64,000 nucleotides of DNA from Bog-756 sp963737625 (GCA_963737625.1 CAVTTK010000002.1:1-64000); one strand, 5' to 3'; numbered from the stretch's first letter, positions 41,510 through 49,222 are shown. Notes: generated from the letters alone by a model not told the origin. Translations and numbers: made by a program.

Positions 41510-43047
41510 GGGCACTGCTGAGCGTCTACGACAAGACCGGGGTCGTCGACCTGGCCCGAGGCCTCGCCGACCTGGGGTGGGAGCTGGTCTCGAGTGGTGG
41601 CACCTCGGCGGCTCTGGCCGAGGCCGGTGTCGACCATGTCGAGGTGGCCGACCTCACCGGAGCTCCTGAGATGCTCGGCGGACGGGTCAAGACCCTCCAT
41701 CCGACGATCCACGGGGGCATCCTGGCCGACCGCTCCAAGCCTGGCCACCTGGCCGATCTGGAGCGGCAGGGCATCGGGCTCATCGACCTCGTCGTGTGCA
41801 ACCTCTATCCGTTCTCCTCCGATCCCTCCATCGAACTCATCGACGTGGGAGGGCCGACCATGGTCCGGGCCGCGGCCAAGAACCATGCCCATGTGGGCGT
41901 CGTGGTCTCGCCGGACGCCTACGGCACCGTGCTCGAGGAACTGGAACAGGAGGGCTCCCTGTCGCCGGCCACCCGGTTGCGCCTGGCCCGGGACGCCTTC
42001 GCCCACACGGCCGCCTATGACGCCGCCATCGTGGACTGGTTCGACGAAGTGGGCGCCTCCGGACCGGCCGAGGCCGACGCCTCCATCCTTCCCCCCACCA
42101 TCCACCTGGCCCTGGAGCGGGCCGGCTCACTGCGCTACGGCGAGAACCCCCACCAACACGGTGCCCGCTACCGGATCGTCGGCCGTCACTCGTGGTGGGA
42201 CGATGTCGTCCAGCACGGCGGCAAGGAGCTCTCGTACCTGAACATCTTCGACGCCGATGCCGCCTGGCGGCTGGTCCACGAGTTGGCCGACCCGACGGGC
42301 GGCGACCGCGCCGTGGCCATCATCAAACACGCCAACCCGTGCGGGGCGGCCGTCCACCCCGAGCTGGTGTCGGCCTACGTCCGGGCGCTCGAGTGCGACC
42401 CCCAGTCCGCCTTCGGGGGCATCGTGGCCATCGGGGGGCGGGTGACCCCCGAGGTGGCCGAGGCCATCGCCGCCGGGCCCCAGGCCGACCTCATCATCGC
42501 TCCGTCCTACGACGACGCCGCCCTGGTCCAGCTGACCTCCAAGCGCAAGGCCACCCGCCTGCTGTCCGCCCCCGCCCCCGAGCCCCTGGTCCGGCAGTTC
42601 CGGGGCCTGGGGGCCAGCGTGTTGGTCCAGGACGCCGACCGGTTTCTCGTCCCCCCGTCCTCGTGGGAGGTGGCGACCAAGGCCGAGCCCACCGAGGCCC
42701 AGTGGCGGGATCTGGTCCTGGCCTGGACGGTGTGCGCCCGGACGACCTCCAACGCCATCGCCATCGTCACCGATGGCCAGGCCGTGGGGGTGGGGGCGGG
42801 CCAGCAGTCCCGGGTGGTGGCCGCCGAGATCGCCGTGTCCAAGGCGGCCGGCCGGGCCACCGGGGGCGCCGCGGCCAGCGACGCCTTCTTCCCCTTCCCC
42901 GATGGGCTGCTGGTACTGGCCGAGGCCGGCGTGGCCGCCGTGGTCCAGCCCGGCGGGTCGATCCGGGACGGTGAGATCATCGCCGCGGCCGACGAGGCCG
43001 GGGTTGCCGTGGTCATGGCCGGTGGCGAGCGCCACTTCCGGCATTGA
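41506..43047 (+). CDS. purH: Bifunctional AICAR formyltransferase / IMP cyclohydrolase
   Basis: PurH catalyses the last two steps of IMP synthesis. The N-terminal cyclohydrolase reads LLSVYDKTGVVDLARGLADL, GGRVKTLHPTIHGGIL and NLYPF; the transformylase has RYGENPHQ, IIKHANPCGAA (catalytic Lys-His), SAFGGIVA and DAFFPFPDG. ATG 41506 overlaps the purN stop as ATGA. Length 513, normal. The IMP made here is the substrate pool for guaA/guaB3. Confidence 0.97.
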   Translation: MRALLSVYDKTGVVDLARGLADLGWELVSSGGTSAALAEAGVDHVEVADLTGAPEMLGGRVKTLHPTIHGGILADRSKPGHLADLERQGIGLIDLVVCNLYPFSSDPSIELIDVGGPTMVRAAAKNHAHVGVVVSPDAYGTVLEELEQEGSLSPATRLRLARDAFAHTAAYDAAIVDWFDEVGASGPAEADASILPPTIHLALERAGSLRYGENPHQHGARYRIVGRHSWWDDVVQHGGKELSYLNIFDADAAWRLVHELADPTGGDRAVAIIKHANPCGAAVHPELVSAYVRALECDPQSAFGGIVAIGGRVTPEVAEAIAAGPQADLIIAPSYDDAALVQLTSKRKATRLLSAPAPEPLVRQFRGLGASVLVQDADRFLVPPSSWEVATKAEPTEAQWRDLVLAWTVCARTTSNAIAIVTDGQAVGVGAGQQSRVVAAEIAVSKAAGRATGGAAASDAFFPFPDGLLVLAEAGVAAVVQPGGSIRDGEIIAAADEAGVAVVMAGGERHFRH

Positions 43048-43093
43048 CCGACGTCCGGCAGGCCCGTACCGCTCCGACCGGATGGCGCCCGGG

Positions 43094-43099
43094 CATACT
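43094..43099 (+). promoter_or_regulatory. -10-like hexamer CATACT upstream of folD
   Basis: CATACT ends six bases before an ATG at 43106 that opens a five-codon ORF leading into folD. The spacing matches the leaderless pattern seen elsewhere in the window. Confidence 0.3.
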
Positions 43100-43105
43100 G
43101 GGGGC

Positions 43106-43123
43106 ATGAGGGAACGGCCATGA
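43106..43123 (+). CDS. Possible leaderless mini-ORF (MRERP) coupled to folD
   Basis: ATG-AGG-GAA-CGG-CCA-TGA: five codons whose TGA overlaps the folD start as ATGA. The GAGGGAACGG inside it also serves as the folD Shine-Dalgarno region. The similar layout and sequence at map (MRRRPR) make it interesting, but the ORF is too short to prove by sequence. Confidence 0.3.
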   Translation: MRERP

Positions 43124-43974
43124 CGGCGACACTGCTGGACGGCGAGTTGCTGGCGGCGAAGATCCGCGCCGAGGTGACCGACCGGGTGGGTCGACTGCGC
43201 AGTGCCGGCGTCACCGCCGGACTGGGGACGATCCTGGTGGGCGACGACGGGCCGAGTGCCCGCTATGTGGCCATGAAGCATGAGGACTGTGCCGAGGTCG
43301 GGATCCACTCCGCTCACCAACACCTCCCCGCCGACGTCAGCCAGGAGGAGATCGAGGCCGTGGTGGCCCGCTTCAACGCCGATCCCGCCATCCACGCCTA
43401 CCTGGTCCAGCTGCCCCTCCCCGAAGGCCTGGACGAGGAACGGGTGCTGCTGGCGGTCGACCCGGACAAGGACGTCGACGGGCTGCACCCGGTCAATCTG
43501 GGGAAGCTGGTCATGGGGGCCAACGGCCCCCTCCCGTGCACACCGGCCGGCATCGTGGAGCTCCTGGCCGCCAACAGTGTGCCGGTGGAGGGGAAGCACG
43601 TGGTGATCATCGGCCGGGGACTCACTATCGGACGTCCGCTGGCTCTGCTGCTGGCCCTGCGTCGCCCCGGCTGCAACGCCGCGGTGACCGTCGTGCACAC
43701 CGGGGTCGAGGACCTGTCCGGACTGGTCCGTCAGGGTGACGTGGTGGTGGCCGCGGCCGGACGGGCCGGACTGGTGACGGCCGACATGGTCAAGCCCGGG
43801 GCCGCCGTGGTCGGAGCGGGTACGTCGTGGGAGGGGAGGAAGATCCTGTCCGATGTCGATGCGTCCGTGGCCGAGGTGGCCGGCTGGATCACCCCACGAA
43901 TCGGGGGGGTCGGCCCCATGACCCGGGCCATGCTCCTGCGCAACACGGTGCGGGCTGCCGAGCGGGCGTCATGA
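43120..43974 (+). CDS. folD: Methylenetetrahydrofolate dehydrogenase/cyclohydrolase FolD
   Basis: FolD interconverts 5,10-methylene-THF and 10-formyl-THF, supplying the formyl donor for PurN and PurH just upstream. The active-site Y-x3-K is in ARYVAMKHEDC; VQLPLPEGLD, D-KDVDGLHPVNLGKL and the C-terminal GAAVVGAG-TSWEG and GGVGPMTRAMLLRNT blocks are typical. The NADP-binding loop IIGRGLTIGRPLALLL has Leu where many have Ser (GRSxxVG). Length 284. The stop overlaps the cupin ATG. Confidence 0.95.
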   Translation: MTATLLDGELLAAKIRAEVTDRVGRLRSAGVTAGLGTILVGDDGPSARYVAMKHEDCAEVGIHSAHQHLPADVSQEEIEAVVARFNADPAIHAYLVQLPLPEGLDEERVLLAVDPDKDVDGLHPVNLGKLVMGANGPLPCTPAGIVELLAANSVPVEGKHVVIIGRGLTIGRPLALLLALRRPGCNAAVTVVHTGVEDLSGLVRQGDVVVAAAGRAGLVTADMVKPGAAVVGAGTSWEGRKILSDVDASVAEVAGWITPRIGGVGPMTRAMLLRNTVRAAERAS

Positions 43975-44336
43975 GTGGGACCGAGGGCCTCGAGACCGAC
44001 CACCGCCCGTGGGGCATGTACACCGTGCTGGACGACGACGGGACGCACAAGGTCAAGCGCATCGTGGTGCTGCCGGGAAAGCGACTGAGCTATCAGCGCC
44101 ACGCCCGGCGTTCGGAGCACTGGTTCATCGTCCGCGGGACGGCGCAGATCACGTTGGACGGCGCCGTCACCGAGTTGGCCGCCGGCGATTCGGTGGACAT
44201 CCCGGTGGGGACCAATCACCGCATCGCCAACGCCACCGCCTCCGAGGTGGTGTTCGTGGAGGTCCAGCACGGGGAGTACTTCGGGGAGGACGACATCGTG
44301 AGGCTCGAGGACGACTTCGGACGGAGCGACGCCTGA
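43971..44336 (+). CDS. Cupin protein, mannose-6-phosphate isomerase type II domain
   Basis: The 121-residue protein is one cupin barrel with RPWGMYTVLDD, KVKRIVVLPGKRLSYQRHARRSEHWFIVRGTAQI (split here from its neighbours only for length) and IPVGTNHRIAN. These are the motifs of the isomerase domain of ManC-type enzymes, but the guanylyltransferase half is absent. Metal ligands Gln, His, Glu and His are in place, so it may be an active phosphomannose isomerase or a binding protein. It overlaps folD (ATGA) and the next gene (TGATG). Confidence 0.8.
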   Translation: MSGTEGLETDHRPWGMYTVLDDDGTHKVKRIVVLPGKRLSYQRHARRSEHWFIVRGTAQITLDGAVTELAAGDSVDIPVGTNHRIANATASEVVFVEVQHGEYFGEDDIVRLEDDFGRSDA

Positions 44337-45166
44337 TGCAGGACGCCGGTCGAACCAGACCCCTCAGCGGCCTCCGGGGTCTGGCCGCCGGAGTGGGGAT
44401 GGTGGTGGCGCTGTCGACCGCGGTGTCCGCGGTGTCCGCGGGGGCAGCCGCCGCCGGAGCCGCACCGGTCGCCGGTGGGGGGTCGGGCGTCCCGGTCCTC
44501 CTGGTGGCCGTCCCCGCCGTCACCATTCCCTCGACCACGCCGACCACGCCGACCACGCTGCCGGAGACCACGACTACGACGACGACCACGACAACAACCA
44601 CCACCACCGTCCCGTCCACCACCACGACGTCCTCGTCCACCACCACGACCACGTTGGCCCCCCTGATCGCCACCCAGGCCTCGTCCACGACGCCGTGGGC
44701 CCTGATCATCGTCATCGTGGTGCTGGTCCTGGCCATCGGAGGGCTCATCTGGTTGATGGCCGTCCGCCGGCGAAAGCGTGTCGAGGGGAACTGGCGCAAC
44801 GCGGTGATCCCGGCCCTGTCCGACGCCCAGCTGGCCCGGGCATCGCTCCTGTCCGACAACGCGGCCTCGGGCGACCCGGAGGTCCGGAGTGCGGTGGCCG
44901 TCCAGGTCGAACGGGCGGCGGTGGCACTCGAGCACACCGTGGCCACGGCCCCGGACCCCGAGGCCGGCCAGAGGGCCGCCACGGCGGCCGGTGCCCTCCG
45001 GGGATTGGCCTTCGCCATCGAAGCCGACCGCCTGCTCCGACACGGGACGGCGGCCCCTACCGGGATGCAGTTGGCCGAGGCCGATGAGGCTCGTCGGGCC
45101 CGGAGTGGTGAGCTGGACATGGCCATCGCCCGGCTGTCCACTCGCATCGGCTCGGCGCGAGGCTGA
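44336..45166 (+). CDS. Thr-rich single-span membrane protein of unknown function
   Basis: A signal-like hydrophobic N-terminus (GLAAGVGMVVALSTAVSAVS) leads to an extracytoplasmic Thr/Ser/Pro run of about 45 residues (encoded by ACC/ACG repeats, about 44535-44655), one membrane helix (WALIIVIVVLVLAIGGLIWL), a basic stop-transfer (AVRRRKR) and a helical cytoplasmic domain of about 125 residues. I recognise no family. The topology suggests a wall-spanning stalk with an internal sensory or scaffolding domain. The start overlaps the cupin stop as TGATG. Length 276. Confidence 0.75.
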   Translation: MQDAGRTRPLSGLRGLAAGVGMVVALSTAVSAVSAGAAAAGAAPVAGGGSGVPVLLVAVPAVTIPSTTPTTPTTLPETTTTTTTTTTTTTTVPSTTTTSSSTTTTTLAPLIATQASSTTPWALIIVIVVLVLAIGGLIWLMAVRRRKRVEGNWRNAVIPALSDAQLARASLLSDNAASGDPEVRSAVAVQVERAAVALEHTVATAPDPEAGQRAATAAGALRGLAFAIEADRLLRHGTAAPTGMQLAEADEARRARSGELDMAIARLSTRIGSARG

Positions 45167-45230
45167 CCACCGGGGCGCCCACCGGCCTCCACGGGCCGCA
45201 GGCCCGGGTCGGCGGTAGGCTGGAGGGGCC

Positions 45231-46094
45231 ATGACCCGCATCGCCGATCTCCTGGCCAAGGGGAGGACCTACTCGTTCGAGTTCTTCCCGCCCAAGTCCG
45301 ACGCCGAGCAGGTCACCCTGGTCAAGACCCTGCGGGACCTCGAGCCGTTGAGCCCCTCGTTCGTCTCGGTGACCTACCGGGGAGGGGCCGAGTCCCGCCA
45401 GAGGACCTTCGATCTGGTCACGGGGATGCTCCGCACCACCACCCTGGTGCCGATGGCCCATCTGATCTGTGTGGCCCACTCCCGGCTGGAGCTGGCCGAG
45501 ATCCTCGTGGCCTACCGGACGGCCGGCGTCGAGAACCTGATGGCGCTGGGCGGTGATCCTCCCGCCGACCCGGCCGAGGGCCTCGGGGAACTGCAGCACG
45601 CCTCGGAGCTGGTGGAGTTGGCCCACGCCATAGGGGGCTTCTCCGTGGGCGTGGCCGCCCAACCCGGTGGGCACCCCCTCTCCGCCGACCCGGTAACGGA
45701 CCGGGACCATCTGTCGGCCAAGCTCTCGCTGGCCGACTTCGCCATCTCGCAGTTCTTCTTCGAGGCGTCCGAGTTCACCGGGTTGGTCGCCGATTTGGCC
45801 GCCCGGGGCGTGGACAAGCCCGTGCTCCCCGGCATCATGCCCGTCACCAGTCTCTCGTCCATACCCCGGATGGCCACCATGGGCGCCGCGGTGCCGCCGT
45901 GGATGGTGGCTCGCCTCGAGGCGGCCGACCGCCGGGGAGGCAAGGAGGCCGTCCGGCAGGAGGGTGTGGCGGTGGCCACCGAGCTCTGTGAGCAGCTGTT
46001 GGAGGCGGGCGTGCCCGGCCTGCACTTCTACACGCTCAACCGCTCCAACGCCACGCGGGAGATCTACTCGTCGCTGGGTCTGGCCGCACCCTGA
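45231..46094 (+). CDS. metF: 5,10-Methylenetetrahydrofolate reductase
   Basis: MetF reduces methylene-THF to methyl-THF for methionine synthesis, using FAD. The TIM-barrel motifs YSFEFFPPKSDAEQ (with the catalytic Glu), VSVTYRGGAESR, HLICVAHSRLELAE, LMALGGDPP and PGIMPVTS are present, ending with LHFYTLNRSNATREI. TAGGCT nine bases before ATG 45231 and GGAGGGG in between offer both promoter and ribosome-binding site. Length 287. Converges with a minus-strand unit across a hairpin. Confidence 0.94.
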   Translation: MTRIADLLAKGRTYSFEFFPPKSDAEQVTLVKTLRDLEPLSPSFVSVTYRGGAESRQRTFDLVTGMLRTTTLVPMAHLICVAHSRLELAEILVAYRTAGVENLMALGGDPPADPAEGLGELQHASELVELAHAIGGFSVGVAAQPGGHPLSADPVTDRDHLSAKLSLADFAISQFFFEASEFTGLVADLAARGVDKPVLPGIMPVTSLSSIPRMATMGAAVPPWMVARLEAADRRGGKEAVRQEGVAVATELCEQLLEAGVPGLHFYTLNRSNATREIYSSLGLAAP

Positions 46095-46118
46095 TCCCCG
46101 TTCCCGGGCACGGGGATC
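46093..46118. terminator. Bidirectional hairpin between metF and the ClpP-like gene
   Basis: GATCCCCGT (46093-46101) pairs with ACGGGGATC (46110-46118) around an eight-base loop. It lies in the 34-base gap of two convergent genes and begins within the metF stop codon, so it probably ends transcription from both sides. Confidence 0.6.
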
Positions 46119-46128
46119 CTCTCGGCCT

Positions 46129-46761
46129 TCAGCGGGGTCCGAATCCGAGTGGGCGCGGAGCGATCCGGCCCCTCGGGGTATCCGGGGTGGCCACACGGTC
46201 GACGATGCCGTAGGCCACGGCCTCGTCGGCGGCGAGGAAAAGGCCCCTGCGGGCGTCCTCGGCGATCTGCTCAGCGGTCCTCCCGGTGGCCTCGGCCAGC
46301 CGGTGACAGAACATCGCCCACCGGTCGGCGTGGTCCTCGGCCAGTCGCTGGAGGAGGCGGGCATCCCCCTCGAACCCGGTCCTCGGCTCGGCCAGGTGGA
46401 CCCGGGCGTGGGGCGAGATGGTGCGTCGGTGGCAGACGGCCAGGACGCCGACGGCGGGACCAGCCACCTGGCCGGTGCACCACCCCCGGACCACGACGCC
46501 CAACAGGTCGATGACGTCCATGAGGGCCAGTGCCGCCCCCGTCGACCCGCCGGGACTGTCCATCCTCAGCTCGATGCTGCCGTCGCCGTCGGCGTCGAGG
46601 GTCATGAGCGCCGCGCCCACCTGGGTGGCAGCCATGTCGTCGAGTGGACCCACCAGGGTCACCACCCGGTGCTCGAGGAGCCGGCGGCGCATCCACTCCT
46701 CCGGATCCACCGACGCACCGTCGCCCCCGGACCCGCCCCGTCCCCAGCTGGGCAGGCTCAC
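46129..46761 (-). CDS. ClpP-like protein lacking the catalytic Ser and His
   Basis: The 210-residue protein has the ClpP/crotonase fold signature: RMDSPGGSTGAALALMDVID, then CTGQVAGPAVGVLAVCHRR, HARVHLAEPRTGF and a C-terminal LAADEAVAYGIVDRV. Aligned with the true ClpP next door (GMGMSAA, ARIMIHQ), the nucleophile Ser is Gly101 (Ala/Gly in any alignment) and the His is Ala124, so it should be proteolytically inactive. Such subunits could join mixed ClpP rings or act as adaptors. GTG 46761 overlaps the XRE stop as GTGA. Confidence 0.85.
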   Translation of the reverse strand: MSLPSWGRGGSGGDGASVDPEEWMRRRLLEHRVVTLVGPLDDMAATQVGAALMTLDADGDGSIELRMDSPGGSTGAALALMDVIDLLGVVVRGWCTGQVAGPAVGVLAVCHRRTISPHARVHLAEPRTGFEGDARLLQRLAEDHADRWAMFCHRLAEATGRTAEQIAEDARRGLFLAADEAVAYGIVDRVATPDTPRGRIAPRPLGFGPR

Positions 46762-47033
46762 GGCGCCAATCCCCCCTCGGGCGGCCCGAGCGACCACTCG
46801 AGGCGCCGGCCCAGCGCCGAGGCGTAGCGGTCGACGGTCGACATCAGGACGTCGGAAGCCCCGTTCTCGATCCTGGCCACCGCCGACTGGGACGTCCCCA
46901 TCCGTGCCGCCACCTGGGTCTGGGACAGGCCGAGGGCCCGTCGGCGTTCGACCAACTCGTCGCTCAGCGCCTGCCGTCGCTCGGACATCTCCCGAAAGCC
47001 GGGGAACACCGGTGGGTGACGTCGTTCGCTCAT
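46758..47033 (-). CDS. XRE-family helix-turn-helix regulator
   Basis: The 91-residue protein has a Cro/CI-type HTH (LVERRRALGLSQTQVAARMG and TSQSAVARIENGASD) with a helical N-terminus (FREMSERRQALSDE) and a short C-terminal tail. ATG 47033 is nine bases after AGGAG; ATG 47042 is in frame but abuts that sequence. It is co-transcribed with the ClpP-like gene and divergent from clpP, so it plausibly controls one or both promoters through the palindrome at 47116-47135. It is not the longer ClgR type as far as I can judge. Confidence 0.88.
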   Translation of the reverse strand: MSERRHPPVFPGFREMSERRQALSDELVERRRALGLSQTQVAARMGTSQSAVARIENGASDVLMSTVDRYASALGRRLEWSLGPPEGGLAP

Positions 47034-47115
47034 CTGGTCCATCTCCTGGTGACCGGCCCCGGGGACCGGTCCGACTGCGCCCCGTACTGGCCTGGCCCAC
47101 GATATCGCTCTGGTA

Positions 47116-47135
47116 ATATCTCATGGACGAGATAT
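47116..47135. promoter_or_regulatory. Palindromic operator candidate between XRE and clpP
   Basis: ATATCTC (47116-47122), six-base spacer ATGGAC, GAGATAT (47129-47135): perfect 7-bp arms. A further GATATC is at 47101-47106. This AT-rich patch stands out from its GC-rich surroundings and contains TAATAT and TATCAT, possible -10 elements. XRE proteins bind such dyads as dimers. Confidence 0.5.
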
Positions 47136-47140
47136 CATAC

Positions 47141-47197
47141 ATGACGTTTCCCCGGTCGGGCACGCCGGTCGGGGCAGAGCACGGAGGACTCCGATGA
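47141..47197 (+). CDS. Possible short upstream ORF coupled to clpP
   Basis: ATG 47141 opens 18 codons (MTFPRSGTPVGAEHGGLR) ending in TGA 47195-47197, which overlaps the clpP ATG as ATGA. The frame is open back to ATG 47123 inside the palindrome. GGAGG near its 3' end is the clpP Shine-Dalgarno sequence. Unlike the map and folD cases, a well-spaced -10 is not evident. Confidence 0.25.
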   Translation: MTFPRSGTPVGAEHGGLR

Positions 47198-47826
47198 CCC
47201 AGGTTCACGCTCTCGTACCCACTGTCCTGGAGGAGTCGAGCCGCGGCGAGCGGGCATTCGACATCTTCTCCCTGCTCCTCCGGGAGCGGATCGTCTTCCT
47301 CGGCCAAGAGGTCGACGACCAGGTGGCCAACCTGATCATCTCCCAGATGCTCTACCTCGAGGCCCAGGAGCCCGACAAGGACATCTCCCTCTACATCAAC
47401 TCACCGGGCGGGATGGCCTATGCCGGTATGGCCATCTACGACGTCATCCAGCACGTGCGGCCCGACGTGTCGACCATCTGCGTCGGCATGGGTATGTCGG
47501 CCGCGGCCATGGTGCTGTGCGGTGGCGCCCAGGGGAAGCGGCTGGCCCTGCCCAACGCCCGTATCATGATCCACCAGGGCAGCGCCGGCACGCGGGGGGC
47601 GCCCAGTGACATGGAGATCCAGCTGCGGGAGGTCCTGGCCCTCACGCACCGCATGGCCGAGATCATCGCCCACCACAGCGGCCGATCGGTGGAGCAGGTG
47701 GCCGCGGACATCGACCGGGACTATTTCATGACCCCGGCGGAGGCCATGGAGTACGGGTTGATCGACGGCATCGTCGAGCCCCGGCGGGGCCTCTCGGCGC
47801 CGTCGTTGGTCGGGGTGGCGGGCTGA
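47194..47826 (+). CDS. clpP: ATP-dependent Clp protease proteolytic subunit ClpP
   Basis: ClpP forms the serine-protease chamber that works with ClpX or ClpC. The triad is complete: S102 (VGMGMSAAAMVLC), H127 (ARIMIHQGSAG) and D176 (DIDRDYFMTPAEA). The oxyanion segment INSPGGMAYAGMAIYD and R-ERI-FLGQEV axial region are normal. Length 210 with an N-terminal pro-segment of about 15 residues. It is divergent from the XRE/ClpP-like pair; the tandem clpP1-clpP2 arrangement of many actinobacteria is not seen here. Confidence 0.96.
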   Translation: MTQVHALVPTVLEESSRGERAFDIFSLLLRERIVFLGQEVDDQVANLIISQMLYLEAQEPDKDISLYINSPGGMAYAGMAIYDVIQHVRPDVSTICVGMGMSAAAMVLCGGAQGKRLALPNARIMIHQGSAGTRGAPSDMEIQLREVLALTHRMAEIIAHHSGRSVEQVAADIDRDYFMTPAEAMEYGLIDGIVEPRRGLSAPSLVGVAG

Positions 47827-47862
47827 GCGGTCGTCAGGTTCGCCCGACCGGAACCGGGCCGA

Positions 47863-47868
47863 TAGCCT
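47863..47868 (+). promoter_or_regulatory. -10-like hexamer TAGCCT, leaderless mdh
   Basis: TAGCCT ends seven bases before the mdh ATG (47876), with no Shine-Dalgarno sequence between them. Confidence 0.45.
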
Positions 47869-47875
47869 CGCACCT

Positions 47876-48868
47876 ATGGCAGCAAACCCACCCGTCCACG
47901 TGACCGTCACCGGGGCCGCCGGCCAGATCGGCTATGCCCTCCTGTTCCGCATCGCCTCGGGGCAACTCCTGGGCCGCGACCAGCCGGTGGTCCTCCGCCT
48001 CCTCGAGATCGAGCCCGGGATGCGGGCCCTGGAGGGTGTGGTCATGGAGATCGACGACTGCGCCTTCCCCCTGGTCAGCGATATCGTCACCACCACCGAT
48101 CTGGACACGGCCTTCGACGGCACCTCGTGGGCGCTGCTGGTGGGATCGATCCCGCGCAAGGCCGGCATGGAACGCGGTGACCTGCTGACCATCAACGGCG
48201 GGATCTTCGGTCCCCAGGGTCGGGCCATCGCCGCCAACGCCGCCTCGGACGTGCGAGTGCTGGTGGTGGGCAACCCGTGCAACACCAACTGCCTGATCGC
48301 CCGGTCCAGTGCGCCCGACGTGCCGGCCGACCGGTGGTTCGCCATGACCCGCCTCGACGAGAACCGTGCCAAGAGCCAGCTGGCCCGCAAGGCCGGCGTT
48401 GCTGTTCCCTCGGTGAGCAACCTGGCCATCTGGGGTAATCATTCCGCCACCCAGTTCCCCGACTATGCCAACGCCCTCATCGACGGGAAGCCGGCGGCCG
48501 AGGTCATCGACGACACGGCCTGGCTCCAGGGCGACTTCCTCACCACGGTGCAGAAGCGGGGTGCGGCCATCATCGAAGCACGTGGACTGTCCTCCGCGGC
48601 CTCGGCGGCCAACGCCGCCGTCGACTCGGTCAACAGCATCCGCCTGGCCACCCCGGGCGACGACGTCACGTCGCTGGCCGTGGTGTCCCACGGAGAGTAC
48701 GGCGTGCCCGAGGGTCTCCAGTTCGGCTTCCCGGTCAGGACCAACGGCTCCGGGGGATGGACTGTGGTGGAGGGGCTCCCCCACGACGAGTTCGCCACCG
48801 AGCGGATCCGGATCACCACCGAGGAGTTGGAGGCCGAGCGGGCCGACGTGGCCGCCCTGCTCCCCTGA
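47876..48868 (+). CDS. mdh: Malate dehydrogenase
   Basis: Mdh oxidises malate to oxaloacetate with NAD. It is the cytosolic-type enzyme (type 2, about 330 residues): NAD loop VTGAAGQIGYALLFRIASG, catalytic Arg residues in PRKAGMERGDLL and TRLDENRAKSQLA, and the His in IWGNHSATQFPD. Length 330. Not linked to an operon; a leaderless promoter is likely. Confidence 0.96.
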   Translation: MAANPPVHVTVTGAAGQIGYALLFRIASGQLLGRDQPVVLRLLEIEPGMRALEGVVMEIDDCAFPLVSDIVTTTDLDTAFDGTSWALLVGSIPRKAGMERGDLLTINGGIFGPQGRAIAANAASDVRVLVVGNPCNTNCLIARSSAPDVPADRWFAMTRLDENRAKSQLARKAGVAVPSVSNLAIWGNHSATQFPDYANALIDGKPAAEVIDDTAWLQGDFLTTVQKRGAAIIEARGLSSAASAANAAVDSVNSIRLATPGDDVTSLAVVSHGEYGVPEGLQFGFPVRTNGSGGWTVVEGLPHDEFATERIRITTEELEAERADVAALLP

Positions 48869-48925
48869 CGCGGTGGACCCGCTGGCCGGGTCGGCGGTCG
48901 CCAGGTACCCGGGGGCCGGTGGGCG

Positions 48926-48931
48926 TAGCCT
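48926..48931 (+). promoter_or_regulatory. -10-like hexamer TAGCCT before the DUF2277 gene
   Basis: TAGCCT ends six bases before ATG 48938, the leaderless spacing. Confidence 0.45.
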
Positions 48932-48937
48932 GGGGTC

Positions 48938-49192
48938 ATGTGCCGGAACATCACGACCCTCCGGGGCCTCGAGCCCCCACCCACCGAGGACGAGTTCGAG
49001 GCCGCCGCCCGCCAGTATGTGCGCAAGGTCAGCGGCGTCCAGTCGACCTCGCCCGCCACCGAGGAGGCGTTCGAGCGAGCGGTACGGGTGGTGACCGAGG
49101 CCACCGTCCAGCTCGTGGCCGAGTTGCCCGCCCGGCGGCAGCCCCCTCCGACCCTCCCGCCCCTGCGCCGGCGCGCCGCGGCGTCCAGCTGA
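48938..49192 (+). CDS. DUF2277 family protein
   Basis: An 84-residue soluble protein starting MCRNITTLRGLEPPPTEDE, the hallmark of DUF2277, followed by a helical region (EFEAAARQYVRKVSGVQSTS) and an Ala/Arg/Pro-rich end. Function unknown. The conserved Cys and Arg near the N-terminus suggest a ligand or metal site. It converges with the desaturase gene; no clear terminator lies in the 30-base gap. Confidence 0.85.
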   Translation: MCRNITTLRGLEPPPTEDEFEAAARQYVRKVSGVQSTSPATEEAFERAVRVVTEATVQLVAELPARRQPPPTLPPLRRRAAASS

Positions 49193-49222
49193 CGCGGGCC
49201 GGACGGGGCAACCGCGGCGCCC

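Noticed and set aside
41422..43698. Long minus-strand frames opposite purH and folD
   Set aside because: Antisense to two complete purine/folate enzymes; no motifs.
46418..47144. Plus-strand frames opposite the XRE/ClpP-like pair
   Set aside because: The minus-strand proteins have clear HTH and ClpP-fold motifs and coupled starts; the plus frames are Pro/Ser/Arg-rich shadows.
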